The translations under genes and the position numbers were made by a program. From contig OX422191.1 of NCBI GenBank assembly GCA_949130485.1, positions 4,031,754 through 4,095,753 of the forward strand: a DNA stretch of 64,000 bases, read 5' to 3'. Below the pieces are notes generated by a model. The model had not been told where the DNA came from. It worked only from the letters and a program-made list of their open reading frames with translations, and did no database searches. This DNA comes from Agelas oroides (lineage: Eukaryota > Porifera > Demospongiae > Agelasida > Agelasidae). Positions 35,580 through 45,894 of the stretch are shown here, piece by piece (the stretch's first letter is position 1; every line of letters begins with the position of its first letter).

Positions 35580-35680
35580 CATTGCAAGTGGTTCCATTAT
35601 AGTGTAGCAAATATCCCAAGTTGCAGCTGCATGTGTATGAACCGAGAGTGTTGATGCAGATTTGGTCACAGCGATGTGTG
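35580..35680 (-). CDS. EGF-like domain exon of an unidentified gene
   Basis: On the minus strand a TTTTTGGTTAG acceptor is followed by 101 bases and a G|GTAAAT donor. The exon reads HRCDQICINTLGSYTCSCNL then GYLLHYNGTTCN, a textbook calcium-binding-type EGF module: Cys spacing C-x3-C-x8-C-x-C, NTLGSYTC with the hydroxylatable Asn position and the aromatic residue, then the final Cys. The Asp/Asn-x-Asn/Asp start and first Cys would be on the preceding exon. No neighbouring EGF exon was recognised, so this is either part of a long-intron extracellular-protein gene or a stranded exon. Confidence 0.7.
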
Positions 35681-36402
35681 CTAACCAAAAACAAATCACA
35701 TCACAGGTAACATCTGTAGGTACACATCCTTTCCTAGATCCCTCCTATACGACACACCTGCCACAGGATATAGGTATGATACCTGGTGTTGGACATATCC
35801 ATACACCAAAAAAGTATGCAAACAATGTAGGTATGATATAAAAGTGAAGGTAAATATACAAAGCCCCATCCCTGTAGAGAGTAGGGATAAGGCTGTCCAT
35901 ATTTACTCACTTTTATATCATATGTACCTTAATTGTTTGCATACTTTTTGGTGTGCCATCCCTACATCTTTTTACATTTCTAATGTTTTTATTTCTTGTT
36001 TCTGTACTTTTTTGAGGGCATCTGGAAAAGCAGGGAACGGGAAACGGGAATTTGCGCAAAAAGATCTTTAACTGCATATGCAATCGTAACTACTGACAAA
36101 AAGGATTTTTTTCCTTAAAAATGTTTATGCATGGTAATGCAACCAGTCAGACAAGGCAGCTACTAAAGCTAATGAAAGGCACTGAAGTGCCAAACCCTCG
36201 GCGCAGCAGTTCATGTGATTGTACTTGTGTGCTAACTAGAATCGATCACTGTCTCGTGAACAATAGTATCATGACGTTTGCTCTCGAGTTGATATGGCAC
36301 GCCTTTCGATATCAATCCATTCCTAACTGTCTGTCCTCGAATCTGTTCTGACAGCTAGGCACTTGGGCCTAATATTAACACAGTGCAGTACATCAGTTGT
36401 GG

Positions 36403-36660
36403 TTATTTGACATCATGCATATGCAAAGTTCGCTCACGAGTTTCTGACGCTCTTTCACAGGCCTTGTGCAACTTATCTTTAGCTTTCGTAGCTGATTTCA
36501 CACTATCTGATTCTTCTGCTCTCATACGTTTCATAGCTTTCTCTCGCAAATTACACTCTGCTTTTCGTTTGGATCGAAAGACATGGTCACAGCGTTCACA
36601 TGTCTTCCGTCTTACAGGTACAGCAGCTTTACACTGCGGGCATACCTTTGTTGGAGGCAT
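36403..36660 (-). CDS. zinc-ribbon plus basic coiled-coil ORF, probably transposon-derived
   Basis: From the ATG at 36660 the frame reads MPPTKVCPQCKAAVPVRRKT then CERCDHVFRSKRKAE, a CxxC...CxxC zinc-ribbon-like pair. An Arg/Lys/Glu-rich helix follows (MKRMRAEESDSVKSATKAKD). I associate this arrangement with repeat-encoded proteins of demosponges and some cnidarians that occur next to Helitron-like or unclassified elements; that is memory, not a search. The frame is open upstream to 36720. No other domain of such an element is seen, so this may be a 5' fragment. Confidence 0.5.
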   Translation of the reverse strand: MPPTKVCPQCKAAVPVRRKTCERCDHVFRSKRKAECNLREKAMKRMRAEESDSVKSATKAKDKLHKACERASETRERTLHMHDVK

Positions 36661-37129
36661 ACTTACTGCCAATGGCCAATAATCAAACTCGCAAAGAACG
36701 TCTCTCCCAAGTGAGAACAAAATGGCCGCTAGCCACGTGGTCCAGATTCATACGCATGCGCATTTTCCGCGGAGTAAAGAATGGCCGACTTATCATGTAG
36801 CCTTACCAACAGGAAACGCTCTAGCTTCGCAACGAAGCATTTTCAGATAAAATCGCTTAAAGATTTCGACCTTCATCCGCCGCTGAGGTTAGTATCGTTT
36901 GTAGCACAAATAATCACGTGAAAAGTGAGATGTTGAGTAACAGACACACACAGACACACAGACCAAGTACTGTAACCCTCGCTGCGCATGCGCGCGCCGA
37001 GGGTTGATAAGTGTCGTTCCGGGTGATACAAGGTAACAGGAGGAGTAAGTAATAGTAGAGGACAAGTATACAGAGAGACACAAAAGTAGAGATACAATAC
37101 AATACAGGAAGAGAAAGAAAGGAATGGTA

Positions 37130-37690
37130 ATGTTAAGAGTACAAAGCAAGAATTTTGGTCTTGAAAGACCTGGGTGAGAGACTTTTAATTACATCAGCGG
37201 GTAGAGAATTCCAAATGGGTACAATATCAATAAAAAAGAGGATCTGTGTGAGTAGGTCTTGGCATTTGGTCTGAGGAGCATTCTGTCATGAAAATGACGT
37301 AAACCAGAATAAGGGTGTGGGATAAAAACAGAAGAGGGTATACAAGAATAATTATATATTATAGCAGACCTAAGTTTAATTAACCTCCTGTGGATCTCAA
37401 GGGGCTGCCAACAAGGTGGAGTGATTGGCATGCCATTTATGTGTGATGACCCTGCTGGCAATCCGCTGGACTCGATTTAGTGCAGTCTTATCAGTGGAGT
37501 AGTGTGGATCCCACACAGCACAACAGTAATCCAGTTTGGGAAGGATAGTACTGCAATAGATTGCATGACAAACTCGGGGTGATGCTTGGTGCAGCTTTCG
37601 GTGGACAAGACCCAGGTGATGTTTTGCAGTTTTACAGACCAAGTTAAGGTGGCGGTGAAGGCGGAGGTTAACGAAAACATAAACTTGGGT
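37130..37690 (-). pseudogene. 3' part of a CR1/L2-like LINE reverse transcriptase ORF
   Basis: On the minus strand the frames read KTAKHHLGLVHRKLHQ, then STILPKLDYCCAVWDPHYST, then ALNRVQRIASRVITHKW, and after a frame change LEIHRRLIKLRSAII. This is the C-terminal region after the RT palm in CR1/L2/Jockey-group ORF2 (compare AVWDPHLYKDKQEL in the LINE at 57608). The upstream RT palm lies at 41310-42125, about 3.6 kb away, with other repeats between, so one LINE has been split by insertions. Confidence 0.75.
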
Positions 37691-37799
37691 TACAGTCAGG
37701 ACCAGGGTTACTCCTAGTTTCAGGGTTAGGGTTTGCTTTAGGGCAATGTTGCTTTGCCTAATTGTAAAAAGGGTTTTAGTGGCTCATTAATATATTCAT

Positions 37800-39345
37800 G
37801 AACCCAAAATTGCCACTCGACGGACGCATCTACACACTCACTGTAGGTAGCGCCCTAACCACCAATGTATCTCAAATCAATCTATGCCAACGTTTGTTCA
37901 GAGCTACTCTCAAAGTCAGGCTAGACTCATGTTTGTCACTAACTCTTGGAATGGACAACTTTTACTGCACCAAAATGAATACACATTTCAAAAAATTCAC
38001 AGCTTGTCTACGGGAGGGGCTCATTCACGAGTGGAAGCAAGCATTACTAGCCCCACCTCTCCCCCTTATGTCGCTAAACAACTCACGGCTCTGTTCCACA
38101 TACAACCACCGTTCAGCTCCCTTGGGTACCAGAGCGTAGGCCAATGATAAATTGCGTATTCTAGTTAAAGCCCAGCCCAGCACTCGAAGCACCTGGCCAC
38201 GGCCACCAACTAGGCTAGGCATACGGCCGCGAGACCTGGGCCTACTCAACAAATACAGTCTTGGCCACTGTGCAGTGGCGTAGCCAGAGTTCAGCAATTA
38301 CCTGGGCACTTGGTGGGCGTAAGCCCACCACACTGTAGGGGGGTCTGGGGCATGCCCCCCCAGAAAATTTTTGAAATTTTAGGTGCTCTGAGGTGCATTC
38401 TGGGGCCTTCTGAGACAGCGTAGCTCGCACCCAGGCGCTCTTAGAGGCGGACATTAATTGATTCTCGGACACTTTAGAAACGTTGCGCTCTTGTTGGGCG
38501 CACAGGCAGACACAAGAACTGTAGGATAGGTGGGCTAATGTTTGATATTCAATATACCTGAAATTCAGCTCCAAACAGTCTTCTACCCGGGATTCAGCAA
38601 ACGAAACATTACATCCGTTCAATGACCTGTCCTCGGAAAAACGATTCTATTGGCGGACAAGTCTGATAACCATGTATACTATATCGTCGCTAGCCAAATT
38701 TTGTAACTGCTGCAGCATGGTATGGGCCCGTATGCAAAGCCAATGGAAGGGCAAGAACTATTGTCTTTCCTTTTCGGAGGAGGCAGAAAAAAGTTACGCG
38801 TAGTTTTAAAATGTATTTTCGGACGTGATTTTATATCCCCGCGTATTGCAATAGTCTCGGTTATCGAAAACTATCCCAGCACCTGCATGTCTTGTTGCTC
38901 TGATGATCTGGCACTGTTGTTACCGCGCTAAGATCTTTGAAGTCTGCGGTCCGAGAATATATCAGTCCGAGAATAAATTTTCGCCTCTATTTGCTGCTGA
39001 AGTTGACGGGCAAAGAAGCTAAAATCGTAGATAAGCGGCATTGGCAGCTTTATTCTTTATGCTGTTGCGGTTCAGGTAAGTTGACCTCACATGATTTACC
39101 AGGGCACTCAGAAATTCACCAGGGCCTGGGCCCGTATGGGCCCGGGTGTAGCTACGCCACTGCCACTGTGGCCTTTCTGCTGCTTCTAGACACAAGCTTA
39201 CTTTCACAAGCAGGCATCACGCACTACTCACAGCTACTGACACTACAGCACTCTACTAAACTCCTTCTGTTTTTTTTTTATTTATTTTTTAAGTCGATCT
39301 AAGCTTATCTTCAAAGTTCCGACCACCACATGAGGGGTTCCGCCA
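37800..39345 (+). repeat. unclassified repeat X, copy 1, split by a hAT MITE
   Basis: Sequence at 37800-38264 and 39171-39345 reads continuously if the hAT MITE at 38273-39162 and one duplication are removed. It ends in a T-rich run, then TCTTCAAAGTTCCGACCACC and CGCCAGACCACAT. The same terminal block ends copy 2 near 43690-43740. A frame at 37798-38139 (LFRATLKVRLDSCLSLTLGM) may be coding, but I recognise no domain. Confidence 0.5.
38273..39162. mobile_element. hAT-type MITE with 8-bp target duplication
   Basis: CAGTGGCGTAGCCAGAG at the left pairs with GTGTAGCTACGCCACTG at the right. The exact 8-mer CCACTGTG flanks both sides (38265-38272, 39163-39170). An 8-bp duplication and CAG..CTG ends fit the hAT superfamily. 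The arms include GGGGCATGCCCCCC. No transposase. It interrupts repeat X. Confidence 0.88.
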
Positions 39346-39386
39346 GACCACATCTTAACTAACTGATTATTGGATGCCAATGCCGG

Positions 39387-41263
39387 TGTCACAGGAAATT
39401 TGGCTTCCCCAGTTTACGGCACCCCCGAGTCAAATATACTAGGAAAAATTAACACCCCCGTTCAATTTTTCCTAGTATCTAATGTACTCTCCAAATTCTC
39501 GCACCAGGAAATTTTGTACCCCCCCTCATGCAGCAGCTGCTCCAGGTGCCAACCTTGTGGTGCCTGTAAAACGGTAAACAGCGCAGTTAGTAGTACGTTT
39601 CAAAGGCGATCATGGAGGTCTATGAAGGAGAGAATTACAGCGAGATCGAGACCTACCTAACCCGTAACGAGTACCCCGAGGGAGCAACGAAGGGAGAGAA
39701 AGGATCTATTCGGAAGCGATCAAAAAAGTTTCGGATGGTGGACGGGCTACTTCACTACACTGGAGGAAAAGATGGAGTGTTAAGACAAGTAAGTGTATGG
39801 AGAAACTTTTGCATGCACGTGTTAGTTTAAAGCAAGGTATTCAGTCTAGAAAAAAAAAAACATCCTCACAGTCTTTCTTCATTGTTAGGTAATCACTGAC
39901 AAGGCTAAGAAAGCTAAAATCTTTGAAGCTTGCCACGACAATCGAGTTGGTGGGTGCCACTTTGGTCGAGATCGCACCTACGACAAAGTTTGCACCCGAT
40001 TCTACTGGAAAGGGATGATGAAGGATGTAGATGACTGGGTAAGCTAACTACATAATTTTGTATATTTACACCCCGGGTAGAAAGAAAAAAAAGATCTGGG
40101 ATAAAAAAGCCGTAAGAGTGCTCGAACCTACCTACTATTTGCTACGGACTAAATGGGTCAATTGGGGACATTTTGGTCTGAATACTTCTCCATCACACAG
40201 GTAAAGCACTGCGACGCCTGCCAGCGCACCAAACGAAAGTTCGATCGACCTGCTCCGACCCTACATCCCATTCCTGTGTCGGACACCTGGAAGAAAGTTG
40301 GCATTGACATCATTGAACTTCCTCTCAGTAGCCAAGGGAACCAATATTGTGTCGCACTCACTGATTACTTTTCAAAATGGTCAGAAGCCGAAGTATGATA
40401 ATACTGTGTAGTACTATACCTTGCAGGTTCACGGATGCTTGTATACATAACCCATTTACAATATCTCTCCACCCTCCCTAACCCTCAGCCATCCAGATCT
40501 TCTACATGCAATGGCTATGCCCATTGGGTGACTACCTTCTCTGACGGGAATGAAATTTTTCTCTTTGACAGCCTCACACATGATGACCTCCCATCCACAC
40601 TGGAAGAGCAGATTGCAGCTGTGTATGCTAGTTTTTGCAGTAAGGATGGCTTGTTGACGATCACCAAGGTTGGTGTTCAGCAGCAAAAGGGTATGACAGA
40701 CTGTGGGCTGTTTGCGATTGCCTTTGCCTATCACTCTGCACGAGGTGACGATGTCGCAAAGCTTGAATTCGACCAATCAATTATGCGACAACACCTTCTG
40801 GACTGCTTCCAGTCAGAGGAGCTTAAGCCTTTTCCGATGACCACTGCCAAGCCAAAGAAACAAAAACCCAAGCACATATTCATACATTTATACTGCACTT
40901 GCCTAATGCCTGCAAGTTATGATGTGCAGATGATAGAATCTGACGTATGTGCCAAATGGTTCCATTTTAAGTGTGTAGGTTTGAGAGGGAAGTGCCCAAA
41001 GAGATGGGTTTGTAGGTGTTGTCGTTATGATACATTGTAGCAGTTTTTACTTCTCTGTACATATTTCAGCTATTTGTGTATTTAGGTTTGGTTATAGCAG
41101 TTACTGGTGCATTTTATTTAACTATTTGATTGTTATGGTGCATGGGGATGCCAGATTTACTAGACATGATGGGGGTGCCTTTTTCTCCGGAGGGGTGCCA
41201 TTTTTCCTAGAAAATTTGGCATGGGGGTTCCAAATTTCCGGGGGTGCCAAATTTACTATGACA
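39387..41263 (+). mobile_element. Ginger1-type DNA transposon, internally deleted
   Basis: The left end TGTCACAGGAAATTTGGC pairs with the right end GCCAAATTTACTATGACA, and CCGG duplications flank both sides (39383-39386, 41264-41267). Repeated GGCACCCCC / GGGGGTGCC motifs extend the TIRs to roughly 100 bp or more. Known Ginger1 elements have TGT-starting TIRs of about 40-270 bp, CCGG or CCGT duplications, a Gypsy-integrase-like transposase and a C-terminal OTU or Ulp1 protease. All these signs fit. At 1.88 kb, and lacking the second half of the DDE core, it is a deletion derivative that could move only with a transposase from elsewhere. Confidence 0.9.
39612..41040 (+). CDS. Ginger1 protein: integrase N-half, Ulp1-like protease and PHD-like finger
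   Basis: Four exons, all phase 0: 39612-39788, 39889-40038, 40201-40392, 40489-41040, about 357 residues if spliced as drawn. Exons 2-3 carry the integrase HHCC finger (ACHDNRVGGCHFGRDRTYDK ... HCDACQRTK). Exon 3 reaches the first catalytic Asp (KKVGIDIIELPL; LTDYFSKWSEAE), and then the core stops: the second Asp, Glu and GPY/F module are absent. Exon 4 has a C48-type protease (HWVT, LFDSL, QQQKGMTDCGLFAIAFAYHS: His, Asp, Gln, Cys). It ends with a PHD-like finger (LYCTCLMPA, SDVCAKWFHFKCVGL, CPKRWVCRCC) in which one zinc Cys is Ser. The 96-bp intron 40393-40488 sits exactly where the missing half belongs. The protein could keep protease and finger but not integrase activity. Confidence 0.8.
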
Positions 41264-41309
41264 CCGGCAGGAAATGGGGAAAATCCCCAATTTTACGGAC
41301 AGTGAACGG

Positions 41310-42125
41310 TTGAAGACTCCCAAAACGGACTGTGCGCTAAAAGTTTAACAAGACAAAGAAGTCTATCAGCTTGGATTCCAGGTTTGTCGACCTTGAAAGC
41401 ACAGGGTTCTCTGCCACCTTAATATGATCCGACCAGGAGAGATTAGAGGATAGGGTCACTCCTAAGTATTTCACCGTTTTGCTGGGGGAGAGTGGATAGA
41501 GATGGGTACTTCAGGAGCAGTCTTTGACCTGGTGACTTGAAGGAGTTTGGTCTTGGAATGATAAGGAGTTAAGCCATGATCACGAAACCACTGGAGGATA
41601 AGGTTTACGTCTTGTTGAAGAAGGAGAATATCGTTAGGAGAATCTATGGCTTTGTAAAGTATCGTCCGCATATAGGACAAGTTTGGCTCCCGAGGAAAGA
41701 GGTAGGTCAGTGATAAAGTTCATAAAAATGATGAACAGGAAAGGGCCCAAGATAGAGCCCTGAGGTACCCCTGAGGAGACCGAGACAAGGCTGGAAGATT
41801 CACCATCTAGGACAACACGTTGATGTCTGTTTTGGAGATAGTCTATCAGCCACTGCAACAGGGAACCACAAACGCCAATATGGGCAAGAGATTGTATTAA
41901 CTTGTCGTGGGGGACTGAGTCAAAAGCCTTTTTGACATCAAAGAAAATGGAGGCCACTTGATGATGCTTAGACAGCATGAGATGCCAGTCGTTTGTAACA
42001 GAAAGAAGGGCCTCTTGGGTGGAGGAGTGGGGTCTGAATAAAAGACAGTTTGTTTGTAGATAGTTCATGAGGCGGGAGTGTATGATTCGTTCTAATATTT
42101 TGGAAATCAATCGCAGTATTTCACT
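41310..42125 (-). pseudogene. reverse transcriptase palm of a CR1/L2-like LINE
   Basis: On the minus strand the frame 42125-41634 reads ISKILERIIHSRLMNYL, SIFFDVKKAFDSVPHDKLIQ, VSSGVPQGSILGPFLFIIFM and LVLYADDTL (YADD catalytic motif). It then shifts frame at about 41680-41650 and continues LLQQDVNLILQWFRDHGLTP to a VKYLGVTLSSNLSWSDHI block near 41420. The endonuclease half is gone. The 3' remainder is at 37130-37690. Confidence 0.85.
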
Positions 42126-42540
42126 GGCTCCGCAAAAATTTATGTGCTGGATGTCCGTTCGCAAATCCGGGAGCAATTACGAGATTTGAAAGCCACTGCC
42201 TATATAGTCAGTACTTGGCAGTTAACAGTCCGCCAAGTTTAGACCCAATCAATACACAGCGCGGATCGCTTTCAGTATTGCGCACAGGAACAACACGCGA
42301 CGCTGGGGTGGTGGGTCTTGCTTGCGAGAGTAGCGAACAGTAACACAGCCAACGATAAGCACGGTCAGTAAGTGCGGAATCAATTAAGGTAGGACAACCT
42401 TGAATCACAAATCTCCGAGTCATGTGGACGGATGGATGGGTAATGTCTAAGTGTACACAAGATTCACAAAAAGTTTGTACCAATCTGCTTTCTGTACCTG
42501 GTAATGCCAAAAAACTCAATTTTTAGTCCCTCAGCTGAAA
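42126..42540 (-). other. unidentified sequence upstream of the LINE fragment
   Basis: A minus-strand frame (42519-42208) reads SCVHLDITHPSVHMTRRFVI and ALTDRAYRWLCYCSLLSQAR. It is not low-complexity and looks like protein, but I recognise no family. It may belong to another mobile element. Confidence 0.25.
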
Positions 42541-43740
42541 TAAAAATTTGCACCCTCTCCAAGGCTCCATCCCCAGTCTGACCGCATCATCAACACACAC
42601 ACAAAACAAGTAAAAACTTTACGTATGGATTTGTCCTGGGACCACCTCAATTCCAGTCTACAAGCCAAAACACACAGTTGACCTCAAAAACAGTAATTTT
42701 GGCTATGCTGGCTTTGAAGAAAAATTCGACACACCTCCACTCAAATCAACCAAAACTCAGGGCCGGCAGCAATGGTACGGCCGGTACGGCCATGGCCGTA
42801 CCGGCTTTTGAGGGAGAAAAAATGGCGTCGCTTAGATTCCAATCTACTCGTGCGTATTCTCCTCGAGCGTTTGTCGTAGCTCCGGACGCCAAAGTATGAC
42901 GAAGCCTTCTCAGGACATTTTTGAGGTTTCGAGCGTCCAAAGTTGCGACGAAAGGACTGGGGCTTTCTCACACCATTCGGACGCGAGACCAGCACGCGAA
43001 ATGTGGGGGGGGGGGGGGGGGGGGGGCTAACGCGCGCGAAGTTCAGTGTTGCATGCTTGCGAATGATGGCAACCTTCAAAAACGAGGCCAGATCAAGCCT
43101 TTTAGCCAACCCACATCACATTTCAGCGTCGATAGTTTGGAAAAACTGCTCCTGTGAGATTTTTTCAGGCAGCTTGGTTTCAATTGCTTCAAGTAGCTTC
43201 ATTAGCTGCAGTAACTACAGGTAGGACTGGAGTAAAGATTCTAGTATCATTTTGGCCTGAACATAGCCTTAGAAGCGATCTCAGAGCACTTAATTTTAAG
43301 ATGGCCGTTCCAGACTAAAATAGCTGCCTCCGGCCCTGAAACTGAGCCCAGTTTCAGAAAGCTCAACTCACCCCCTACAAAACTATGTATGCTTTTTCCC
43401 GCTCACCTCCAGGCCAGGGAGTTATGCCCACAAACCTACTCCCTGTCATTGCCCCTAGAATGAAGCCACATTCCCGCTAGCATAAAATCGGGCGGGGCCT
43501 ACAAGCCCGACTTTCTACAGTACCTTTGCCAGACAACTGTGTGATGACACCCGTCTTCCAGGAGGGCTCTCTGCCTTTCCACCACACTCACAAACATTCA
43601 AGCCCACTCAGGCAAGCTTTGCACACACAAATAGCCAACCATCACATAGAAAATCTTTTTAGTGTTTTTTTTTTTTAAGTGTTGGAGGATTTCTTCAAAG
43701 TTCCGCCCAGCCACATGAAAGTGCCGCCAGACCACTACAA
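42541..43740 (+). repeat. unclassified repeat X, copy 2, split by a GC-rich MITE
   Basis: Flanks of the MITE at 42758-43338 join across the duplicated AAACT. The 3' end has a T-run (43660-43677), then TCTTCAAAGTTCCGCCCAGC and GCCGCCAGACCAC, as in copy 1. The T-run followed by a fixed terminal block suggests a retroposon, unproven. Confidence 0.45.
42758..43338. mobile_element. GC-rich MITE with CAGGGCCGG ends and 22-G run
   Basis: CAGGGCCGGCAGC at the left pairs with CTGCCTCCGGCCCTG at the right, flanked by AAACT on both sides (42753-42757, 43339-43343). Near the left end GGTACGGCCATGGCCGTACC is a self-complementary block. A run of 22 G occupies 43005-43026. No transposase. Confidence 0.65.
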
Positions 43741-45355
43741 AGGGCCGCAGGCCACATCAAAGGGACACGCCCCCCTTGTTGATTCCGGTTGCCGCCATGG
43801 GAAAGTGTAAACAAGCCAATGAATTTCAATCGCGCCATGCATGTTATATCCGCTGATGTTCAATTGTAGAGGTGGTGGTTGTATGTTATGTGTGCCAAGT
43901 CTGTGGCTGTTACTTCGCTGTGTAGCTGCCTGGGCCTTGGCAACTCTCTTTCTCCTTGCGTCTGCTTCCTGCATGGGTTGACTCAGCTTGGTGTTTAGCT
44001 TCTCTCTTTCTCCTTGCCTCTGTATCACCAGTTGGTTCAGATTGATGCTTCCTATAAGGTTTGGACAGGGAGGTCGTGACCAACAACGACTGTAAATACT
44101 ACTAACCAAACTTCTTACGTTAATATTAAACACATGATAACACACATCTTAAAATGTGTACCTTCTCTTTGACTGGCCCAGGGCTTCTCTTTGTCTCCTC
44201 TCTTCTGCATCCTGGGCTTGCTCGTACCCTTGGGTTCCAGCATTTCTCTAATTTTAAGAGAACGCTTTCTGTCTCTTCTAAGGTCCATGCTGGTATATTA
44301 AAACGAAAACTATACAGATCGGGGTAGCATTACGGAAATTTCGCTGTGTATGCCCGGACTCCACCGTATCAAAATTATGGACACGCGTCAAGTCCGCGAA
44401 TACCCGGACTTACCGTATTGACCGTATTAAAATGGCGGATGATCACGACGTTAAATAGGAAACTGCTGGGAAAGCAGAGGGTATATTTTTACGCCACAGT
44501 ACAAAACCAGCGGGCCAATCTGGCCCATGAGGCACAGTAATTAAAATTAAAATACAATACATGTCAATCAAACTAAATCGCGTAAAATTGGGGTAATCTG
44601 TCTGTTTAAGCCTAGTACTACGTGTTCGGTAAGCAATGGGAGTTAGGAATTTACATTTGCCACGATAGATGGGAATAGCAGGATCCCCATTCTTGTCTCC
44701 CCATTCTTGTCTCTCTTGAAACAGCTAATCGTTTGCAGGAACGAATGGTATAGAACCGCTTTGCTTCCTATGAGGTACAAATAGGTCACTTTTTTTACAA
44801 TGTCAATGCTCCTGTCAGTTTTGGAAATCGTTTAACCCTGTCCATATTCAGATTTAAAAAATTTTCACCGGACTGACAAACTCACTGACAAACAGACGGA
44901 CAAACAGACGGCAATCGCTTAACCCCTTCGCGCATGCGTGCGCGGGGTAATTACATACATGATATCGAGATTTTGCGGTGGGCAAGGGGAACTCCCATGT
45001 GATGAGGTTTTATGGATGTGGCACAGACGTCACGTGGCGGTTGTGCCACAGTACTATAATGGTCAGTTGCTGCTTATTTTTTGCATCCGTGAACTCCTTT
45101 GACAGATGCAGCCTTGAAGGTAAACCTACTTGTATTCTGTGATCCGTAAACTCCTCTAACAGATGCAGCCTTGAAGGTAAACCTCTGTGATCCGTGAAGT
45201 TGCTAGCTGATTGGTGGATTGCTTACACGACACTTCAATCGTCAGGGAAGTGACAGGTGAAGAGTTATCAGGGTTGCAGCTACCCATTACAAGTGAGGAG
45301 ATGTGTGCAATAGCTACTAGGGCCTTGGTGGTTGGAATGAGTGGAGCCTGCACAA
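43740..45355. other. no recognised gene
   Basis: The minus-strand frame 44145-43735 contains a Lys/Glu/Ala-rich stretch (QEADARRKRVAKAQAATQRS) but no domain. A duplicated block GATCCGTGAACTCC-like with ACAGATGCAGCCTTGAAGGT occurs at 45085-45122 and 45139-45181. GC-rich CGCGCATGCGTGCGCG sits near 44930. Confidence 0.4.
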
Positions 45356-45359
45356 GCCG

Positions 45360-45483
45360 TTAACGACAGTACGTTAGCATCCGTGTGCTATACTGTATTT
45401 ATACCAGCCCTAACCCAACCCTAACCACACCCAAACCATATAAATCACTGTATAGCATACGGATGCTAACGTACTGTCGTTAA
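45360..45483. repeat. inverted repeat around a telomere-like CCCTAA loop
   Basis: The arm TTAACGACAGTACGTTAGCA (45360 on) is mirrored by TGCTAACGTACTGTCGTTAA ending at 45483, about 37 bp per arm. The loop contains CCCTAACCCAACCCTAACC, imperfect copies of the animal telomere repeat. GAGCCTGCA flanks both sides (45345-45353, about 45492-45500), a possible 9-bp duplication. Confidence 0.8.
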
Positions 45484-45591
45484 TGGAAATTGAGCCTGCA
45501 GCCTCTACACATGGTGTAGTAGCTAAGGCTTCTGAAGACAAACCTATAGATGCTTTCACGATTAAGGTGTGACAGAATTTTGATAAGATGC

Positions 45592-45894
45592 AAATTATAT
45601 TCAAAGTGATAACAGGAAGTTCCGGTCACGCCTTCTGGTGGGAAAGAGCTGTACTCCACTCTGTGGAGACGTTGTTTGACGCCGGTCTGGTAGCCTTGGA
45701 AAGTATCAGTCCCGGAAAAGGTATTTACTACGGTACGCTAAGGTGCCGTACGTTACCTAGCAAAGAGAACTTCCCAAGGCAGCAACCAGCTCCGTGGTTT
45801 TTGCGACAGATTTTCTCTCGCCCGTACAGTGCTGCACTTTCATTCCCACAAAGGGCGTGACCGGAACTTCCTGTTATCACTTTGAATATAATTT
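45592..45894. mobile_element. 303-bp MITE with long, nearly perfect TIRs
   Basis: AAATTATATTCAAAGTGATA at the left is mirrored by TATCACTTTGAATATAATTT at the right. The identity continues through ACAGGAAGTTCCGGTCACGCC (41 bp in all). No clear duplication and no coding content. It lies about 400 bp before the SLC18B1-like start codon. Confidence 0.85.

Noticed and set aside
43735-44145. 136-residue minus-strand frame
   Set aside because: Only a charged helical stretch; it crosses the end of repeat X and has no domain or splice context.
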